Source of the DNA: an uncultured Eggerthellaceae bacterium
GTDB lineage: Bacteria > Actinomycetota > Coriobacteriia > Coriobacteriales > Eggerthellaceae
Reading direction: 5' to 3'
Assembly: GCA_910588945.1 (NCBI GenBank)
Contig: CAJUSF010000068.1
Location: 1 to 13,829 of the forward strand
DNA: 13,829 nucleotides
Position numbers and translations under genes: made by a program
The notes under the pieces: model-generated
Told to the model about the DNA's origin: nothing
The model's input: only the letters and a program-made list of their open reading frames with translations
The model's database searches: none
Shown: positions 13,081 through 13,829 of the stretch, one piece after another
Numbering within the stretch: the first letter of the stretch is position 1
Layout of the letters: each line of letters starts with the position of its first letter

Positions 13081-13408
13081 TGTGAGTTCCTCTCTCCTAG
13101 GCTTCTCTTCGCAATGTCGGGGCCCTCACCCCGGCTCAGCGATGCTTCATATATTAAGGTCATTGACAGTCTATGAAATCCGCCTAAGAGTTGAAATTCA
13201 GGTTGTCGTTAGATGAGAAGTGGTTGAAGAATAGATGCGAAGATGAAAAAGGACGATGAGCAGATGCCTGTTCGAGAATCCTATTGGTCTCTCTGAACGC
13301 ATACAGTAAAGGCGGAGGAAGGCAATGCCTGATTGGGGGTTTGCTCCGCCAGAGAGAGGAATCGATGATGCGTATGGAAGACGTCATCACAGCACCCAAA
13401 ACCCCGCA
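13081..13408. other. gene-less upstream region of the molybdoenzyme
   Basis: About 330 bases with no believable gene. A 76-aa minus frame at 13184-13414 lacks a ribosome site and resembles no protein family I know. The region holds the enzyme's promoter area with a 15-bp dyad, and further left on the transcript a stem GGCGGAG/CTCCGCC (13311-13317 with 13344-13350) around an inner AGGC/GCCT hairpin. On the minus strand that stem is followed by TTTACT, so it may end transcription coming from the transposase copy. Confidence 0.5.
13151..13175 (-). promoter_or_regulatory. candidate -10 and operator dyad of the molybdoenzyme operon
   Basis: On the minus strand TAATAT (13156-13151) is a possible -10. 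Just upstream, CATAGACTGTCAATG (13175-13161) is a 15-bp dyad with six of seven arm pairs matching. The -35 position (ATTTCA) is poor, which suits an activator-dependent promoter. The LuxR-type regulator of the same cluster is the obvious candidate to bind. This is inferred from position only. Confidence 0.4.
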
Positions 13409-13426
13409 TGTCAAAGGGTCACATCA
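13409..13426 (+). repeat. extra copy of the RAYT end repeat
   Basis: ATGTCAAAGGGTCACATC is identical to the true left end at 13429-13446 and is offset by exactly 20 bp, so two units stand in tandem (13408-13447). Copy 1 has only one unit at this end. Confidence 0.85.
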
Positions 13427-13428
13427 CA

Positions 13429-13446
13429 TGTCAAAGGGTCACATCA
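13429..13446 (+). repeat. left terminal repeat of RAYT copy 2
   Basis: It is identical to 6457-6474 and, like it, is followed by AAATGGCA and then the transposase 3' end. This marks the probable left boundary of the second element. Confidence 0.85.
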
Positions 13447-13474
13447 AATGGCACTAATCACATCAGATAGCCCC

Positions 13475-13829
13475 TCATGCTTTCGTAATGATCCCTCTCC
13501 CAATCCCCGTCAATCGTTCGATCTGTCGAATAGATAGACCGATATCTTTGAGAAGATGTAGCGCATTGTCTCGCTCTTTTTTCGGCAACCCTACAATGTA
13601 ATCGGAAAATTCAGCCCCGAAATACCTCTGAGCGATCGCTCGAGCATCACTATCGCATATTCGTGGTCGATAGCCATCAATCCTAGCAAACCCGTCTTGC
13701 TCGTTGATGAGCTGATGAAACCTTATGAAGTTGTCCATGCTGCCAAAAAGATCACAGGCAGCAGCAACATCACAAAGACCCTCCCCTTCTAGCACCCTAT
13801 TCCCACCTGCGATCTCGCGATAGCTGCTC
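13475..13829 (-). CDS. RAYT/Y1_Tnp transposase, C-terminal part (N-terminus outside window)
   Basis: The frame is open to the window edge and reads SSYREIAGGNRVLEGEGLCD, then LFGSMDNFIRFHQLINEQDG, then DYIVGLPKKERDNALHLLKD and LSIRQIERLTGIGRG before the stop at 13475. The SSYREIAG segment and the closing helix-turn-helix are typical of the C-terminal half of REP-associated tyrosine transposases, which cut and join single-stranded DNA at REP hairpins. Internal GTG/ATG codons are not real starts, because family-like sequence runs upstream of them to the edge. It is about 90% identical (71 of 79 residues) to copy 1 in the shared part. Whether the HUH and tyrosine residues are present cannot be seen here. 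Confidence 0.85.
   Translation of the reverse strand, partial: SSYREIAGGNRVLEGEGLCDVAAACDLFGSMDNFIRFHQLINEQDGFARIDGYRPRICDSDARAIAQRYFGAEFSDYIVGLPKKERDNALHLLKDIGLSIRQIERLTGIGRGIITKA

Larger units (their letters stand above)
13429..13829 (-). mobile_element. RAYT (Y1 transposase) element copy 2, continues past the window
   Basis: It begins with the same 18-bp end repeat as copy 1 and carries the transposase C-terminal coding part in the same orientation. Between the repeat and the stop codon it is about 20 bases shorter than copy 1, which has an extra stretch with a repeated CAATCAC. The right end lies outside the window. Unlike copy 1 it keeps the region upstream of the QLINEQDG segment, so it may be full length. 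Confidence 0.8.

Noticed and set aside
11872..13176. 434-aa plus-strand open frame opposite the molybdoenzyme
   Set aside because: It is antisense to a gene with full family motifs. Its translation is rich in V, L, A, G and D with no domain, as expected from the complement of GC-rich codons.
13184..13414. 76-aa minus frame upstream of the molybdoenzyme
   Set aside because: No ribosome site, no recognisable motif, and it runs through hairpins and into the element end repeat. Treated as intergenic.
13408..13447. CRISPR-like repeat pair
   Set aside because: The two units are directly adjacent without spacers, and each equals the transposon end found at 6457-6474.

Overview
The window looks like chromosomal DNA from a gut anaerobe of the Coriobacteriia, probably Eggerthellaceae. 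This is inferred from three things: a large acetylene-hydratase-like molybdopterin enzyme with a small two-cluster ferredoxin, a very large MalT-type LuxR regulator beside it, and the mixed base composition (GC-rich metabolic genes, AT-rich accessory genes). No rRNA, tRNA or CRISPR array was seen.

Left part (1-4051): an accessory block of toxin-antitoxin and small enzyme genes. On the minus strand a compact run reads AbiEi antitoxin, AbiEii nucleotidyltransferase toxin, a class I SAM methyltransferase, and a YdeI/OmpD-associated protein that leaves the window at base 1. Next comes a gene-less 450-base stretch that holds a promoter and a possible small inverted-repeat element. It is followed by a GNAT acetyltransferase broken by a frameshift and an amber codon, then a plus-strand RelE/HigB-like toxin with its XRE antitoxin. 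Palindromes fill the space between these divergent genes.

Middle part (4052-7009): an AT-rich segment of foreign appearance. It carries an unknown 160-aa gene with a hydrophobic stretch, a 51-aa reading frame and a SEC-C zinc protein (all plus strand), facing a DUF4145 protein (minus strand). A 553-bp remnant of a RAYT/Y1 (HUH) transposase element follows. It is bounded by perfect 18-bp inverted repeats and has lost its catalytic core.

Right part (7010-13829): a minus-strand redox module, made of a bis-MGD molybdoenzyme (887 aa), a 2x[4Fe-4S] ferredoxin (81 aa) and a LuxR/STAND regulator (889 aa). A strong terminator-like hairpin lies between enzyme and ferredoxin. A 15-bp dyad lies at the enzyme promoter region. 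A perfect match to the Gram-positive SOS-box consensus lies in the regulator's promoter region. A second RAYT copy, about 90% identical to the first at the C-terminus and in the same orientation, begins at 13408 and leaves the window on the right. The redox module therefore sits between two direct copies of the same element. The likeliest reading is a substrate-inducible reductive dehydroxylation or hydroxyl-transfer module. The substrate cannot be read from the sequence.
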